A stretch of 32,023 nt of DNA, taken from positions 1-32,023 of the forward strand of contig NZ_VKHP01000092.1 of NCBI RefSeq assembly GCF_010811875.1. Direction: 5' to 3'. A model generated the notes under the pieces. It saw only the letters and a program-made list of their open reading frames with translations, did not search any database and had not been told where the DNA came from. This DNA is from Bradyrhizobium uaiense (GTDB taxonomy: Bacteria; Pseudomonadota; Alphaproteobacteria; Rhizobiales; Xanthobacteraceae). Positions 16,387 through 24,137 of this stretch are shown here, piece after piece (position 1 is the first letter of the stretch; every line of letters starts with the position of its first letter). A program made the position numbers and the translations under genes.

Positions 16387-16411
16387 CAATGCGCAACAAT
16401 GCGTCAATGCG
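16387..16411. promoter_or_regulatory. Three CAATGCG direct repeats upstream of phaZ
   Basis: CAATGCG occurs at 16387-16393, 16397-16403 and 16405-16411, a 10- then 8-base spacing close to one DNA turn. They lie 40-64 bases upstream of the phaZ start at 16347. Such an array could bind a regulator, with PhaR (AniA) a possible candidate by function, but I cannot match a known consensus confidently. Confidence 0.35.
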
Positions 16412-16474
16412 CCGCGAGTTCAATATGGGGCCGATATCGGGCTAAAACACCGAGAATCCACGAGAAAGTGACAT

Positions 16475-17299
16475 TTATTCACCACCTCCGAGCAGCGAAC
16501 CGTTGCGCTTGGCGCTCTGCAAAAGGGCAAGGAAGACCGCAAAAGAGGCAGCGAACAGGATCGCGTTGATGACCAGTGCCCACACCATCAGGTCGGCGCG
16601 GAAGACGTGATCGATCAGCAGCGAGCGCATGCCTTCGAACACATAGGTCGGCGGCAGCGTCCAGGCGACAAGTTGCAGCCAGGCCGGCAGCACCTCGACC
16701 GGATAGTAGATGCAGGCGAGCGGCATCACCGCAAACATCAGCGTCCAGACGATACTCTCCGCCCCTAACCCGTTGCGCAGCACAAGGCCCGAGGCGAACA
16801 CCCCGACCGACCAGCTCGTGAAGATCAGGTTGCAGAAGAACGCGATCAGCGGCAATCCGATGGCGTAGAAGTTGAAGCCGAAGAAGAACAACGCCAGCAG
16901 CGTCATCGGGATCACGCCGATGGCAAGCCGGATCAGGCTCATGATCATCAGCGAGAGCAGGAATTCGATCGGCTTCAGCGGGCTCATCATCAGGTTGCCG
17001 AGATTGCGCGCCCACATCTCTTCGAGGAACGAGATCGAGAAACCGAGTTGGCCGCGGAACAGGATGTCCCACAGGATCACCGCGCCGATCAGCGTGCCGC
17101 CGGCCTTGGCGAAGAAACCGGATGCCTGCGAGATGTAATTCTGCAGGAAGCCCCAGGTGATGATCTGCAATGCCGGCCAGTAGATCAGCTCCAGCAGCCG
17201 CGGCCATGACGATATCAGGAGATACCAATAGCGCAGCACCATCGCGTTGATGCGTTGCAGGGAAATGGCGCGCGGGTGATGGCTGACGATCTCGCTCAT
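16475..17299 (-). CDS. ABC-2 type exporter permease
   Basis: A 274-residue inner-membrane protein with about six hydrophobic segments typical of ABC-2 permeases: YWYLLISSWPRLLELIYWPA at the start, then segments around residues 65 and 110 (LMIMSLIRLAIGVIPMTLLA), FFFGFNFYAIGLPLIAFFCN, and a C-terminal pair. The order, with the conserved VEVLPAWLQLVAWTLPPTYV segment near residue 200, matches the family that moves lipids, polysaccharides or drugs outward. The ATG at 17299 overlaps the ATPase stop by four bases (ATGA), so the two are co-translated and form one exporter. The cargo is unknown. Confidence 0.92.
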   Translation of the reverse strand: MSEIVSHHPRAISLQRINAMVLRYWYLLISSWPRLLELIYWPALQIITWGFLQNYISQASGFFAKAGGTLIGAVILWDILFRGQLGFSISFLEEMWARNLGNLMMSPLKPIEFLLSLMIMSLIRLAIGVIPMTLLALFFFGFNFYAIGLPLIAFFCNLIFTSWSVGVFASGLVLRNGLGAESIVWTLMFAVMPLACIYYPVEVLPAWLQLVAWTLPPTYVFEGMRSLLIDHVFRADLMVWALVINAILFAASFAVFLALLQSAKRNGSLLGGGE

Positions 17300-18120
17300 G
17301 ATGCGCCCTCTGGCGCGCCCTCCCGCGTCCGGCCGCGCGCGACATCGAGAAACACCTCTTCCAGCGTGTCGCGGTTGTAGCGCGCCATGATGCCCTCGGG
17401 GCTGTCGTCGTCCTCGATCTTGCCGCGCTTCATGATGATGACCCGGTCGCAGAGCCGCTCGACCTCCAGCATGTTGTGCGACGCCAGCAGGATGGTCGCG
17501 TTATGGGTCTTGCGGTAGGTCTCGAGATGCTGCCGGACCCAGTCCGCGGTGTCCGGGTCGAGCGATGCGGTCGGCTCGTCGAGCAGCAGCAGGTCCGGCT
17601 CGTTGATCAGCGCCTTCGCCAGCGCGACGCGGGTCTTCTGCCCGGCGGAGAGCTTGCCGTTGGAGCGGTCCAAAAACTCCTTGAGATCGAGATCGGCGGC
17701 GAGCTGATCGATCCGCTCGCGCAGATGCTTCACGGCATAGAGGCGGCCGAAAATGGTCAGGTTCTGCCGCACCGTGAGCCGCATCGGCATGTCGACATAG
17801 GGGCTCTCGAAATTCATCCGCCCGAGCACGTCATAGCGCTGCTCCGGGATTTTTGCGCCCAGCACGCTGACGCTGCCCGAGGTCGGCAGCACCAGCCCCA
17901 TGATCATTGCGATCGTCGTGGTCTTGCCGGCGCCGTTGCCGCCGAGCAGGCCGGTGATGCTGCCGCGCGCGATGCGGAACGAGATATCGTCGACCGCGCG
18001 GGTGGTCTTGTAGACCTTGACCAGATGCGCGATCTCGATCGCGGCCGACCCGCCCTGATCGGCCGCGGGCGCTTGGTTGGCCGCAGGCGCTTGCCCCTGA
18101 CCTGTCTCGCGCTGTTGCAT
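17296..18120 (-). CDS. ABC-2 type exporter ATPase
   Basis: A 274-residue ATP-binding subunit paired with the following permease. The first 27 residues are a low-complexity Ala/Gln/Pro stretch with near-repeats (AAN/AAD-Q with AP). Walker A is GGNGAGKTT (60-68), the Q-loop lies near FESPYVDM, the signature is LSAGQ in GKLSAGQKTRVALAKAL, Walker B LLLLDEPTASLD, and the switch His is in LLASHNMLEVERL. The ATG at 18120 is used; a TTG further upstream at 18156 is open but unneeded. It is divergent from regS, so the 124-base gap may hold promoters for both, and redox control by RegR would be plausible but is not shown. Confidence 0.93.
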   Translation of the reverse strand: MQQRETGQGQAPAANQAPAADQGGSAAIEIAHLVKVYKTTRAVDDISFRIARGSITGLLGGNGAGKTTTIAMIMGLVLPTSGSVSVLGAKIPEQRYDVLGRMNFESPYVDMPMRLTVRQNLTIFGRLYAVKHLRERIDQLAADLDLKEFLDRSNGKLSAGQKTRVALAKALINEPDLLLLDEPTASLDPDTADWVRQHLETYRKTHNATILLASHNMLEVERLCDRVIIMKRGKIEDDDSPEGIMARYNRDTLEEVFLDVARGRTREGAPEGAS

Positions 18121-18140
18121 ATGGCCGTCATTGAGCCATT

Positions 18141-18204
18141 GCGACAATAAGCGCAAGGCTTGGCGGTAATTAAAGGCTTGGCCCGCGTCCTTGCGCTAAG
18201 TCGC
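18141..18204. promoter_or_regulatory. Long inverted repeat and direct repeats in the exporter/regS divergent promoter
   Basis: GCGAC-aata-AGCGCAAGG (18141-18158) pairs with CCTTGCGCT-aa-GTCGC (18189-18204), fourteen bases in two blocks. Between and overlapping the arms are two AAGGCTTGG direct repeats (18155-18163 and 18173-18181). The GCGAC and GTCGC half-sites resemble parts of RegR/RegA-type binding sites (GCGRC...GNCGC), suggesting autoregulation. That link is inference. Confidence 0.45.
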
Positions 18205-18244
18205 GAATTTGTGCGCCGCCCACGGCACAGCTAAAGTCCCTGAC

Positions 18245-19564
18245 ATGACCGACATCGCTTCCGATTTCCGCCAACCCCGCCGCTATGTCCGCCTGGATAC
18301 GATCCTGCGGCTGCGCTGGCTCGCCGCGCTCGGTCAGCTCGTTGCAATCTTCATCGTTGCGCAAGGGCTGGAATTCGACGTTCCGATCGTCCCCTGCGTC
18401 ACCATCGTGACCTTCTCGGCGCTGCTCAATCTGGCGCTGCAGATCGCGTTCAACCCGATGCAGCGGCTGGAGCCGGCCTATGCCGCCGCCCTGCTCGCGA
18501 TCAACATCGTCGAGCTCGGCGGCCTCCTGTACTTCACCGGCGGGCTGCAGAACCCGTTCTCATTCCTGTTCCTGGCGCCGGTCCTGATCTCGGCGACGGT
18601 GCTGCCGATCCGACTGACGATCGCGCTGGGCTGCCTTGCGGTCGCCTGCGCCTCGGCGCTGTTCTTCTATCATCTGCCGCTGCCTTGGGATGGCGATGAT
18701 CCGCTGGTGCTGCCGCCGATCTACCTGATCGGCGTCTGGCTCTCGATCCTGCTCGCGATCGGGGTGACCAGCCTTTACGCGTTCCAGGTGACGGAGGAAG
18801 CGCGCCAGCTCTCCGACGCGCTCGCCGCAACCGAGCTGGTGCTGACGCGCGAGCAGCATCTGACCCAGCTCGACGGCCTCGCCGCCGCCGCTGCGCATGA
18901 ACTCGGCACGCCGCTGTCGACGATCTTCCTGATCTCGCGCGAACTCGAGAAGACTGTGCATGACCCGGCCATCACCGGCGACCTGAAGACTGTGCGCGAA
19001 CAGGCGCAGCGCTGCCGCGACATCCTGAGCAAGATCGCGCAATTGTCATCGAGCGGGGCGCCGTTCGACACCATGAAACTGTCGACCCTGATCGAAGAGG
19101 CGGTGGCGCCGCATCGCGATTTCGGCATCAACATCAAGGTGCGGCTTGCTGTCGCAGCAACGCGTGAGCCGGTCGCCGCGCGCAATCCCGCGATCCTTTA
19201 TGGGGTCGGAAACATTCTCGAAAATGCGGTCGATTTCGCGCACCAGACCGTCGAGGTGAACGCGTGGTGGAACGCCGAAACCATCGAGATCGTCGTCTCC
19301 GACGATGGCCCGGGCATCGCGCCTGACATGCTGAAGCGGATCGGCGAGCCCTATTTGTCGCGCCGCCGGGGCGCAGATGAGGCCCAAAACGCGCGTGGCG
19401 GCTTGGGCTTGGGCGTTTTCATCGCACGGACGCTGCTGGAACGCACCGGGGCCAAGGTGTCGTTTACCAATCGCACCTTTCCCGATCACGGCGCCGTGGT
19501 GCAGATCGTCTGGCCGCGCGAACGCTTCGAGGAATCCGCACCAAGCGAAGAAACCGAATCCTAA
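18245..19564 (+). CDS. regS: Redox-sensing histidine kinase, RegB/ActS/PrrB family
   Basis: A 439-residue inner-membrane sensor kinase that phosphorylates its partner regulator under low oxygen or reducing conditions. Six hydrophobic segments span about residues 24-180. The quinone-binding heptapeptide GGLQNPF is at 99-105. The phosphoacceptor box is AAAHELGTPLSTIFL with His218. The redox-active Cys257 lies in QRCRDIL, the position used for disulfide control in RegB. ATP-binding motifs follow: NILENAVDFA (N box), DDGPGIAPDM (G1) and RGGLGLGVFIA (G2). All signature residues are present, so the kinase should be functional. The start at ATG 18245 gives the usual family length. The partner response regulator gene follows after 120 bases. 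Named regS after the Bradyrhizobium usage. Confidence 0.96.
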   Translation: MTDIASDFRQPRRYVRLDTILRLRWLAALGQLVAIFIVAQGLEFDVPIVPCVTIVTFSALLNLALQIAFNPMQRLEPAYAAALLAINIVELGGLLYFTGGLQNPFSFLFLAPVLISATVLPIRLTIALGCLAVACASALFFYHLPLPWDGDDPLVLPPIYLIGVWLSILLAIGVTSLYAFQVTEEARQLSDALAATELVLTREQHLTQLDGLAAAAAHELGTPLSTIFLISRELEKTVHDPAITGDLKTVREQAQRCRDILSKIAQLSSSGAPFDTMKLSTLIEEAVAPHRDFGINIKVRLAVAATREPVAARNPAILYGVGNILENAVDFAHQTVEVNAWWNAETIEIVVSDDGPGIAPDMLKRIGEPYLSRRRGADEAQNARGGLGLGVFIARTLLERTGAKVSFTNRTFPDHGAVVQIVWPRERFEESAPSEETES

Positions 19565-19576
19565 GAACGGTTCTTA
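19562..19576 (+). promoter_or_regulatory. Small palindrome overlapping the regS stop codon
   Basis: TAAGAAC-g-GTTCTTA spans the regS stop (TAA at 19562-19564) and the next bases. Its seven-base arms may be an operator or a weak hairpin affecting readthrough into regR. Confidence 0.3.
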
Positions 19577-19587
19577 ATCGCAATTCC

Positions 19588-19602
19588 TGGCATACCGGAT
19601 GC
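19588..19602 (+). promoter_or_regulatory. Weak sigma-54-like -24/-12 match upstream of regR
   Basis: TGGCAT-accgg-ATGC has the exact GG-N10-GC spacing of sigma-54 promoters (consensus TGGCAC-N5-TTGC), with two mismatches, at the sixth base of the -24 box and the first of the -12 box. It lies about 83 bases before the regR GTG. A chance match in a GC-rich genome is quite possible. Confidence 0.25.
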
Positions 19603-19684
19603 AGCCCACACGACTTTCGGCTGCCTTGGCAGCGCCGCAGTAGGTCCCCATATGATAGGTGTCTGCCACAGGGAAAAATGGACC

Positions 19685-20239
19685 GTGAACGCCATCACTG
19701 AACTGAATGACCATGCTGACCGCTCGCTCCTCATCGTTGAGGACGACAAGCCGTTCCTGGAACGTCTGTCGCGCGCGATGGAGACGCGCGGCTTCGCAGT
19801 GAAGTCATGCGACACGGTGTCTGACGGTCTCGCTGAGATCGGCCGCGCTGCGCCCGCTTTCGCGGTCGTCGACCTCCGCCTCGGCGACGGCAACGGCCTG
19901 GACGTCGTCTCGGCGTTGAAGCGCAAGCGCCCCGAGGCGCGCGCGATCGTGCTGACCGGCTACGGCAACATCGCCACCGCCGTGACCGCGGTGAAGATGG
20001 GCGCCGTCGATTATCTGTCGAAGCCCGCCGACGCCGATGACGTCGTCGCTGCGCTGCTCGCGACCGGCACCGAGAAGTCCGAGTTGCCGGCCAATCCGAT
20101 GTCGGCAGACCGCGTGCGCTGGGAACACATCCAGCGCATCTACGAGATGTGCAACCGCAACGTCTCGGAGACCGCGCGCCGTCTCAACATGCACCGCCGC
20201 ACCCTGCAGCGCATCCTCGCCAAGCGCGCGCCGCGCTAA
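19685..20239 (+). CDS. regR: Redox response regulator, RegA/ActR/PrrA family
   Basis: A 184-residue cytoplasmic regulator; phosphorylated by RegS, it binds DNA near respiratory, carbon- and nitrogen-fixation genes. The receiver domain begins DRSLLIVEDDKPFLERL, with acidic pocket Glu19-Asp20-Asp21, phosphoacceptor Asp63 in VVDLRLGDGNG, and KPADADD (Lys switch) at the end. A short linker leads to the Fis-type helix-turn-helix NVSETARRLNMHRRTLQRIL, nearly invariant in this family. GTG 19685 is chosen because it gives 184 residues, the length of RegA and PrrA, and places the phospho-Asp at 63 as in RegA; an ATG at 19652 is open in frame. GGGAAAAA lies upstream of the GTG. A strong terminator follows the stop. 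Confidence 0.95.
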   Translation: MNAITELNDHADRSLLIVEDDKPFLERLSRAMETRGFAVKSCDTVSDGLAEIGRAAPAFAVVDLRLGDGNGLDVVSALKRKRPEARAIVLTGYGNIATAVTAVKMGAVDYLSKPADADDVVAALLATGTEKSELPANPMSADRVRWEHIQRIYEMCNRNVSETARRLNMHRRTLQRILAKRAPR

Positions 20240-20263
20240 AGCGACAGTTCATAACGTTTCGCG

Positions 20264-20295
20264 ATGGCCGGGCTCGTCCCGGCCATTTGCTTTTT
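20264..20295 (+). terminator. Intrinsic terminator of regR
   Basis: ATGGCCGGG and CCCGGCCAT form a nine-base-pair stem around the loop CTCGT, followed by TTGCTTTTT. It starts 24 bases after the regR stop. Confidence 0.9.
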
Positions 20296-20304
20296 GGCGC
20301 TCTT

Positions 20305-20392
20305 GTAGGGTGGGCAAAGGCGCTCTTGCGCCGTGCCACCATCACGAGCAATGCAAGAAGTGGTGGGCACGCTTCGCTTTGCCCACCCTACG
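20305..20392. repeat. Palindromic intergenic repeat (GTAGGGTGGGCAAAG type)
   Basis: GTAGGGTGGGCAAAGGCGC is mirrored by GCTTTGCCCACCCTAC, with inner pair GTGCCACCATC / GTGGTGGGCAC. Together with the terminator before it and the type B repeat after it, it accounts for the gene-free stretch 20240-20587; I see no small gene there. Confidence 0.85.
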
Positions 20393-20434
20393 AACCTCGC
20401 CTATCGGCAAGCAGTCGCCGGGTTTCGCTTCCAT

Positions 20435-20568
20435 CACCGTCACCCTGAGGAGCGCGCCCTTGCGCGCGTCTCGAAGCGTCGACGGCCACAGCCGGGCCGA
20501 TTCATCCTTCGAGACGCGCTACGCGCTCCTCCAGCGACAAAGGCGTAGCCTTTGCGCGGGGATGACGG
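20435..20568. repeat. Palindromic intergenic repeat (type B), copy 2
   Basis: It shares CACCGTCACCCTGAGGAGCG and GATTCATCCTTCGAG with the copy at 10811-10935 and ends in GGGGATGACGG. The inner hairpins differ: GAGCGCGCCCTTGCGCGCGTC on the left and an AAAGGCGTAGCCTTT hairpin on the right. This copy is in the 3' region of mmcB. Confidence 0.85.
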
Positions 20569-20587
20569 ACGTAGATTGCACTGATCC

Positions 20588-21070
20588 CTAGAACTCATGC
20601 CCCTGCGGATCGACCAGCCGGTTGATCCGCTGCGCCGCCGCCATGGCAAAGCGCACCGTCATCACCTTGCGCGTCGCCGCCGGCAGGCGATGCTCCGGTG
20701 CCTCGCAATGCAGATGCGCGCCATAGGCGTCGGCGATGATCAGGCCGGTGTCGACCGGAAAGATCTCGCACGGCAGATCCTGCGTGAAGGCGAAGAACAG
20801 CCGATCGCAATGCAGCCGGTAATCCTGCCACTTCTGATCGGCGCGCAGATCCTCGACCGACGACTTGATCTCGACGATCCAGATCTCGCCGCGTTCGTTC
20901 AGCGCGACCAGGTCAGCCCGGCGGCCGGACGGCAGCGGCAATTCGCTGATGCAGGAAAATCCCAGCGATCTCAGAAGCCTCGCCGTGCCGCGCGCGATCG
21001 CAAGCGCGGTCTCCGACTGGCGTCGGTCAGGCGCGGGCACAAGCGCGATCTGGCGGGCGGGCGATTCCAT
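20588..21070 (-). CDS. mmcB: MmcB-family DNA repair protein
   Basis: A 160-residue soluble protein. MmcB proteins are alphaproteobacterial, SOS/damage-associated proteins with a PD-(D/E)XK-nuclease-like core, first named in Caulobacter. The core is visible: SELPLPSGRRADLVALNERGE supplies the catalytic Asp (RRADLV), and IWIVEIKSS the E-x-K pair, followed by DLRADQKWQDYRLHCDRLFFAF. That spacing fits an intact nuclease-like site. The start is taken at ATG 21070 (MESPARQ); the frame is open further upstream to 21229, but that part overlaps the promoter of the next gene and lacks homology-like character. It is divergent from the VWA gene. The exact role in repair is not established here. Confidence 0.9.
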   Translation of the reverse strand: MESPARQIALVPAPDRRQSETALAIARGTARLLRSLGFSCISELPLPSGRRADLVALNERGEIWIVEIKSSVEDLRADQKWQDYRLHCDRLFFAFTQDLPCEIFPVDTGLIIADAYGAHLHCEAPEHRLPAATRKVMTVRFAMAAAQRINRLVDPQGHEF

Positions 21071-21219
21071 TGAGCGAAGACTAGCCGATTCCGCACCCCA
21101 ACGGCAGCGCCGGAATCGGCCGTAGATTCGCGAGGAAGCCGCCTTGGTTTCGGCCTCACGCCACCGCGAAGCCGGTGGAACCTCGGTTCCGAGGGACGAA
21201 ACCACTGCAGGAGAGACCC

Positions 21220-22338
21220 ATGCGGTCACGCATCACGCTTCGCTCGTTCGTCTTCGCTCTCGCCACCCTTCCGCTGTCAGCCGGGCTGTCCTCAGCCATC
21301 GCCAAGCCGGTGGTCGAGGTCGCCTTCGTGCTCGACACCACGGGCTCGATGGGCGGATTGATCGAGGGCGCCAAACGCAATATCTGGTCGATCGCGACTG
21401 CGATCGTCGATTCCAATCCCGATGCCGACATAAGGATGGGCCTGATCGCCTATCGCGACATCGGCGATGAGTATGTGACCAAGAAGGTCGAGCTGACGCG
21501 CGACATCCAGGATCTGTACGCCAATCTGCTGGAATTGAAGGCGCGCGGCGGCGGCGACTGGCCGGAGAGCGTCAACGAGGCGCTCGATGTCGCCGTCAAC
21601 AAGATGCAGTGGACGCAGGGCCACGACAGCACACGCATCGTGTTCCTGGTCGGCGACGCCCCGCCGCACATGGATTATGCGCAGGACACCAAATACCCGG
21701 TCACGCTGGCGGTCGCCAAGCAACGCGACATCATCGTCAACGCCGTGCTCGCCGGCAACGCGCAGGATACCGAACGGGTGTGGCGCGACATCGCGCAGAA
21801 CGGCAATGGCGAGTTCATCCCGATCCCGCAGGATGGCGGCCAGATCGTCACCATCGAAACGCCGTTCGATGAGGACATCATCATCCTGCAGCGTGAGATC
21901 AACGGCACCGTGATCCCCTACGGCCCGCGCGCGCTCCAGAAGCGCACGGAATCCAGGACCCAGCAGCTCGCAAACGTTGCCGCAGCTTCGCCGGCGCGCG
22001 CCTCGGAGATGGCAAGCTTCATCAACAAGCGCGCCAAGGTGACGTCGGAGGCGGTCACCGGCGATGGCGACCTGGTCGCCGACGTCGCAGCCGGCCGCAA
22101 CGACATCGCCAAGGTCAAGGACGAGGATCTGCCCGACAACCTCCGTGCCATGAAGCCTGAGGCGCGCGGCGCCGAGATCGACAAGCAGATCAACCAGCGC
22201 AAGGCGCTGAACGAGAAGCTCGCCGCACTCGTCACCAAGCGCGACAAATACGTCGCCGAGCACCGCAAGAGCGCACCGAAGGCGGCATCGTTCGATCGCG
22301 TGGTCGAGGATACGTTGAAGGCGCAGATCAAGCGGTAA
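21220..22338 (+). CDS. Secreted von Willebrand factor A domain protein
   Basis: A 372-residue protein with signal peptide (residues 1 to about 28, cleavage after SAIA). The VWA domain follows: the metal-ion-dependent adhesion site motif DTTGSMGG (Asp39, Thr41, Ser43), the segment IAYRDIGDEY, then ARGGGDWPESVNEALDVAV and VFLVGDAPPH, complete for a functional MIDAS. The C-terminal third is charged and probably coiled (EARGAEIDKQINQRKALNEK). CAGGAGAG precedes the ATG at 21220. Such proteins mediate metal-dependent protein binding in the periplasm or at the surface; the partner is unknown. A hairpin repeat follows, and the next gene lies about 100 bases downstream on the same strand. Confidence 0.92.
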   Translation: MRSRITLRSFVFALATLPLSAGLSSAIAKPVVEVAFVLDTTGSMGGLIEGAKRNIWSIATAIVDSNPDADIRMGLIAYRDIGDEYVTKKVELTRDIQDLYANLLELKARGGGDWPESVNEALDVAVNKMQWTQGHDSTRIVFLVGDAPPHMDYAQDTKYPVTLAVAKQRDIIVNAVLAGNAQDTERVWRDIAQNGNGEFIPIPQDGGQIVTIETPFDEDIIILQREINGTVIPYGPRALQKRTESRTQQLANVAAASPARASEMASFINKRAKVTSEAVTGDGDLVADVAAGRNDIAKVKDEDLPDNLRAMKPEARGAEIDKQINQRKALNEKLAALVTKRDKYVAEHRKSAPKAASFDRVVEDTLKAQIKR

Positions 22339-22352
22339 GCCGTCGGGCGGAC

Positions 22353-22383
22353 AGTGTCGTCCCGCGGTTGACGGGACGACACT
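22353..22383 (+). terminator. Hairpin between the VWA and trehalose-synthase-like genes
   Basis: AGTGTCGTCCCG and CGGGACGACACT form a perfect twelve-base-pair stem with a seven-base loop, 14 bases after the VWA stop. No T-tract follows, so it may instead be a short relic of the GTCCCGG-type repeat or an attenuator between the two genes. Confidence 0.5.
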
Positions 22384-22445
22384 CCAGTAGGAACTCACCG
22401 CTGCCTCGCCGCTTATCTCCAGCTGCCGCCGGAGAGGATGGCCTG

Positions 22446-24137
22446 GTGATCGACGACCTCTGGTACAAGAATGGCGTGTTCTACTGCCTGTCCGTTGGCA
22501 CCTATATGGATGCCAACGGCGATGGCATCGGCGATTTCAGCGGCCTGCTGCGGCGACTGGACTATCTGCACGGGCTTGGCGTCACCACGATCTGGCTGAT
22601 GCCGTTTCAGCCGTCGCCTTGCCGCGACGATGGCTATGATATTTCGGACTATTACGGCGTCGATCCGCGCTACGGCACGCTCGGCGATTTCGTCGAGTTC
22701 ACCCATGGCTGCCGGCAACGCGGCATCCGCGTGATCATCGACCTCGTCGTCAATCACACCTCGGACCAGCACGCCTGGTTTCAATCGGCGCGCAGCGCGA
22801 AGGACTCGCCGTATCGCGACTGGTATGTCTGGTCGGACAAGAAGCCTGCCAACGCCAACAAGGGCATGGTGTTTCCAGGAGTCCAGAAATCAACCTGGAC
22901 GCGCGACAAGCAGGCAGGGGCCTGGTACTTTCATCGATTCTACGATTTCCAGCCTGATCTCAACACGTCGAACCCGCATGTGCAGGCCGAGATCCTCAAG
23001 ATCATGGGATTCTGGACCCAGCTCGGCGTCTCCGGTTTCCGGATGGACGCGGTGCCCTTCGTGATCGCGACCAAGGGCGCCTCGGTGCGCAAGCCGGTCG
23101 AGCAATACGATATGCTGCGATCGTTTCGCGAATTCCTGCAATGGCGCCAGGGCAACGCGATCATCCTCGCCGAAGCCAACGTGCTGCCCGAGACCGACAT
23201 GGAGTATTTCGGGCGCGATGGTGACCGAATGCACATGATGTTCAACTTCCACGTCAACCAGCATTTGTTCTATGCGCTCGCGTCCGCGGACACGAAGCCG
23301 TTGGCGAAGGCCTTGACGGCAACCAAGCCGCGGCCCGCCACCGCGCAATGGGGCCTGTTCCTGCGCAATCACGACGAACTCGACCTCGGCCGCCTCACCA
23401 AGGCGCAGCGCGAGACGGTGTTCGAAGCATTCGGTCCGGACAAGACCATGCAGCTCTACGACCGCGGCATAAGGCGACGCCTTGCGCCCATGCTAGGCGG
23501 CGACCGACGGCGTCTGGAGCTCGCCTACAGCGTGATGTGCACGCTTCCCGGCACGCCCGTCATCCGCTACGGCGATGAGCTCGGCATGGGTGACAATCTC
23601 GATTTGCCCGAACGCACCTGCGCACGAACGCCGATGCAATGGTCGACCGAGCCGCACGGCGGCTTTACCGAAAGCGGCCGACCTTGCGTGCCGGTGATCG
23701 ACGATGGCCCCTATGGCTATGAGCACGTCAACGCCGCCAAGCAGCGGCGCGATCCCAACTCGATGCTGAACTGGACCGAGCGCATCATCCGCATGCGCAA
23801 GGAAGTCCCTGAGGTCGGCTGGGGTGACTTCAAGATTATCGCAACCCGAAATCCTGCCGTCCTGATCATTCGCTACGACTGGCGCAACAACTCGGTGCTG
23901 TTCGTGCACAATTTCGCGGAAAAGCCGCTCGAGATATCGTTCAATGTCGGGCTACCCGACGACGCCGGCAATCTCCTCGTCAACCTCTTGACCGAGGATC
24001 ACAGCCGCGCCGACGATGCCGGCCGCCACAAGCTCCTGATCGAGGCCTATGGCTATCGCTGGTACCGGGTCGGCGGGCTCGACTATCTGCTCAAGCGCAG
24101 CGACATCGATACCAACGAGCCCCGCACATCCCGCTAA
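22446..24137 (+). CDS. GH13 trehalose-synthase-like alpha-glucan enzyme (TreS-like)
   Basis: A 563-residue soluble enzyme of the alpha-amylase superfamily (GH13). It matches trehalose synthase (maltose to trehalose isomerisation) in its opening WYKNGVFYCLSVGTYMDANG and FQPSPCRDDGYDISDYYGVD, in the catalytic segments DLVVNHTSDQH, GFRMDAVPF (nucleophile Asp201), ILAEANVLPE (acid Glu243) and FLRNHDELD (Asp310), and in RRRLAPMLGGDRRRLEL with GTPVIRYGDELGMGDN. There is no fused maltokinase domain. The start is GTG 22446, supported by GGAGAGG eight bases before it; a longer reading from 22368 is rejected. Its stop overlaps the convergent alpha-glucosidase stop by four bases. TreS activity is likely but a plain alpha-glucosidase or amylosucrase-like role is not excluded. 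Confidence 0.88.
   Translation: MIDDLWYKNGVFYCLSVGTYMDANGDGIGDFSGLLRRLDYLHGLGVTTIWLMPFQPSPCRDDGYDISDYYGVDPRYGTLGDFVEFTHGCRQRGIRVIIDLVVNHTSDQHAWFQSARSAKDSPYRDWYVWSDKKPANANKGMVFPGVQKSTWTRDKQAGAWYFHRFYDFQPDLNTSNPHVQAEILKIMGFWTQLGVSGFRMDAVPFVIATKGASVRKPVEQYDMLRSFREFLQWRQGNAIILAEANVLPETDMEYFGRDGDRMHMMFNFHVNQHLFYALASADTKPLAKALTATKPRPATAQWGLFLRNHDELDLGRLTKAQRETVFEAFGPDKTMQLYDRGIRRRLAPMLGGDRRRLELAYSVMCTLPGTPVIRYGDELGMGDNLDLPERTCARTPMQWSTEPHGGFTESGRPCVPVIDDGPYGYEHVNAAKQRRDPNSMLNWTERIIRMRKEVPEVGWGDFKIIATRNPAVLIIRYDWRNNSVLFVHNFAEKPLEISFNVGLPDDAGNLLVNLLTEDHSRADDAGRHKLLIEAYGYRWYRVGGLDYLLKRSDIDTNEPRTSR

Noticed and set aside
14989..16569. A 526-codon plus-strand open frame over phaZ
   Set aside because: It is the antisense of phaZ in a GC-rich genome. 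Its translation is His/Arg-rich and lacks any domain, while the minus strand encodes a complete depolymerase.
20240..20587. A possible CRISPR or small-RNA locus between regR and mmcB
   Set aside because: The repeats are inverted pairs within single elements rather than regularly spaced direct repeats, and they match intergenic palindromes elsewhere in the window.
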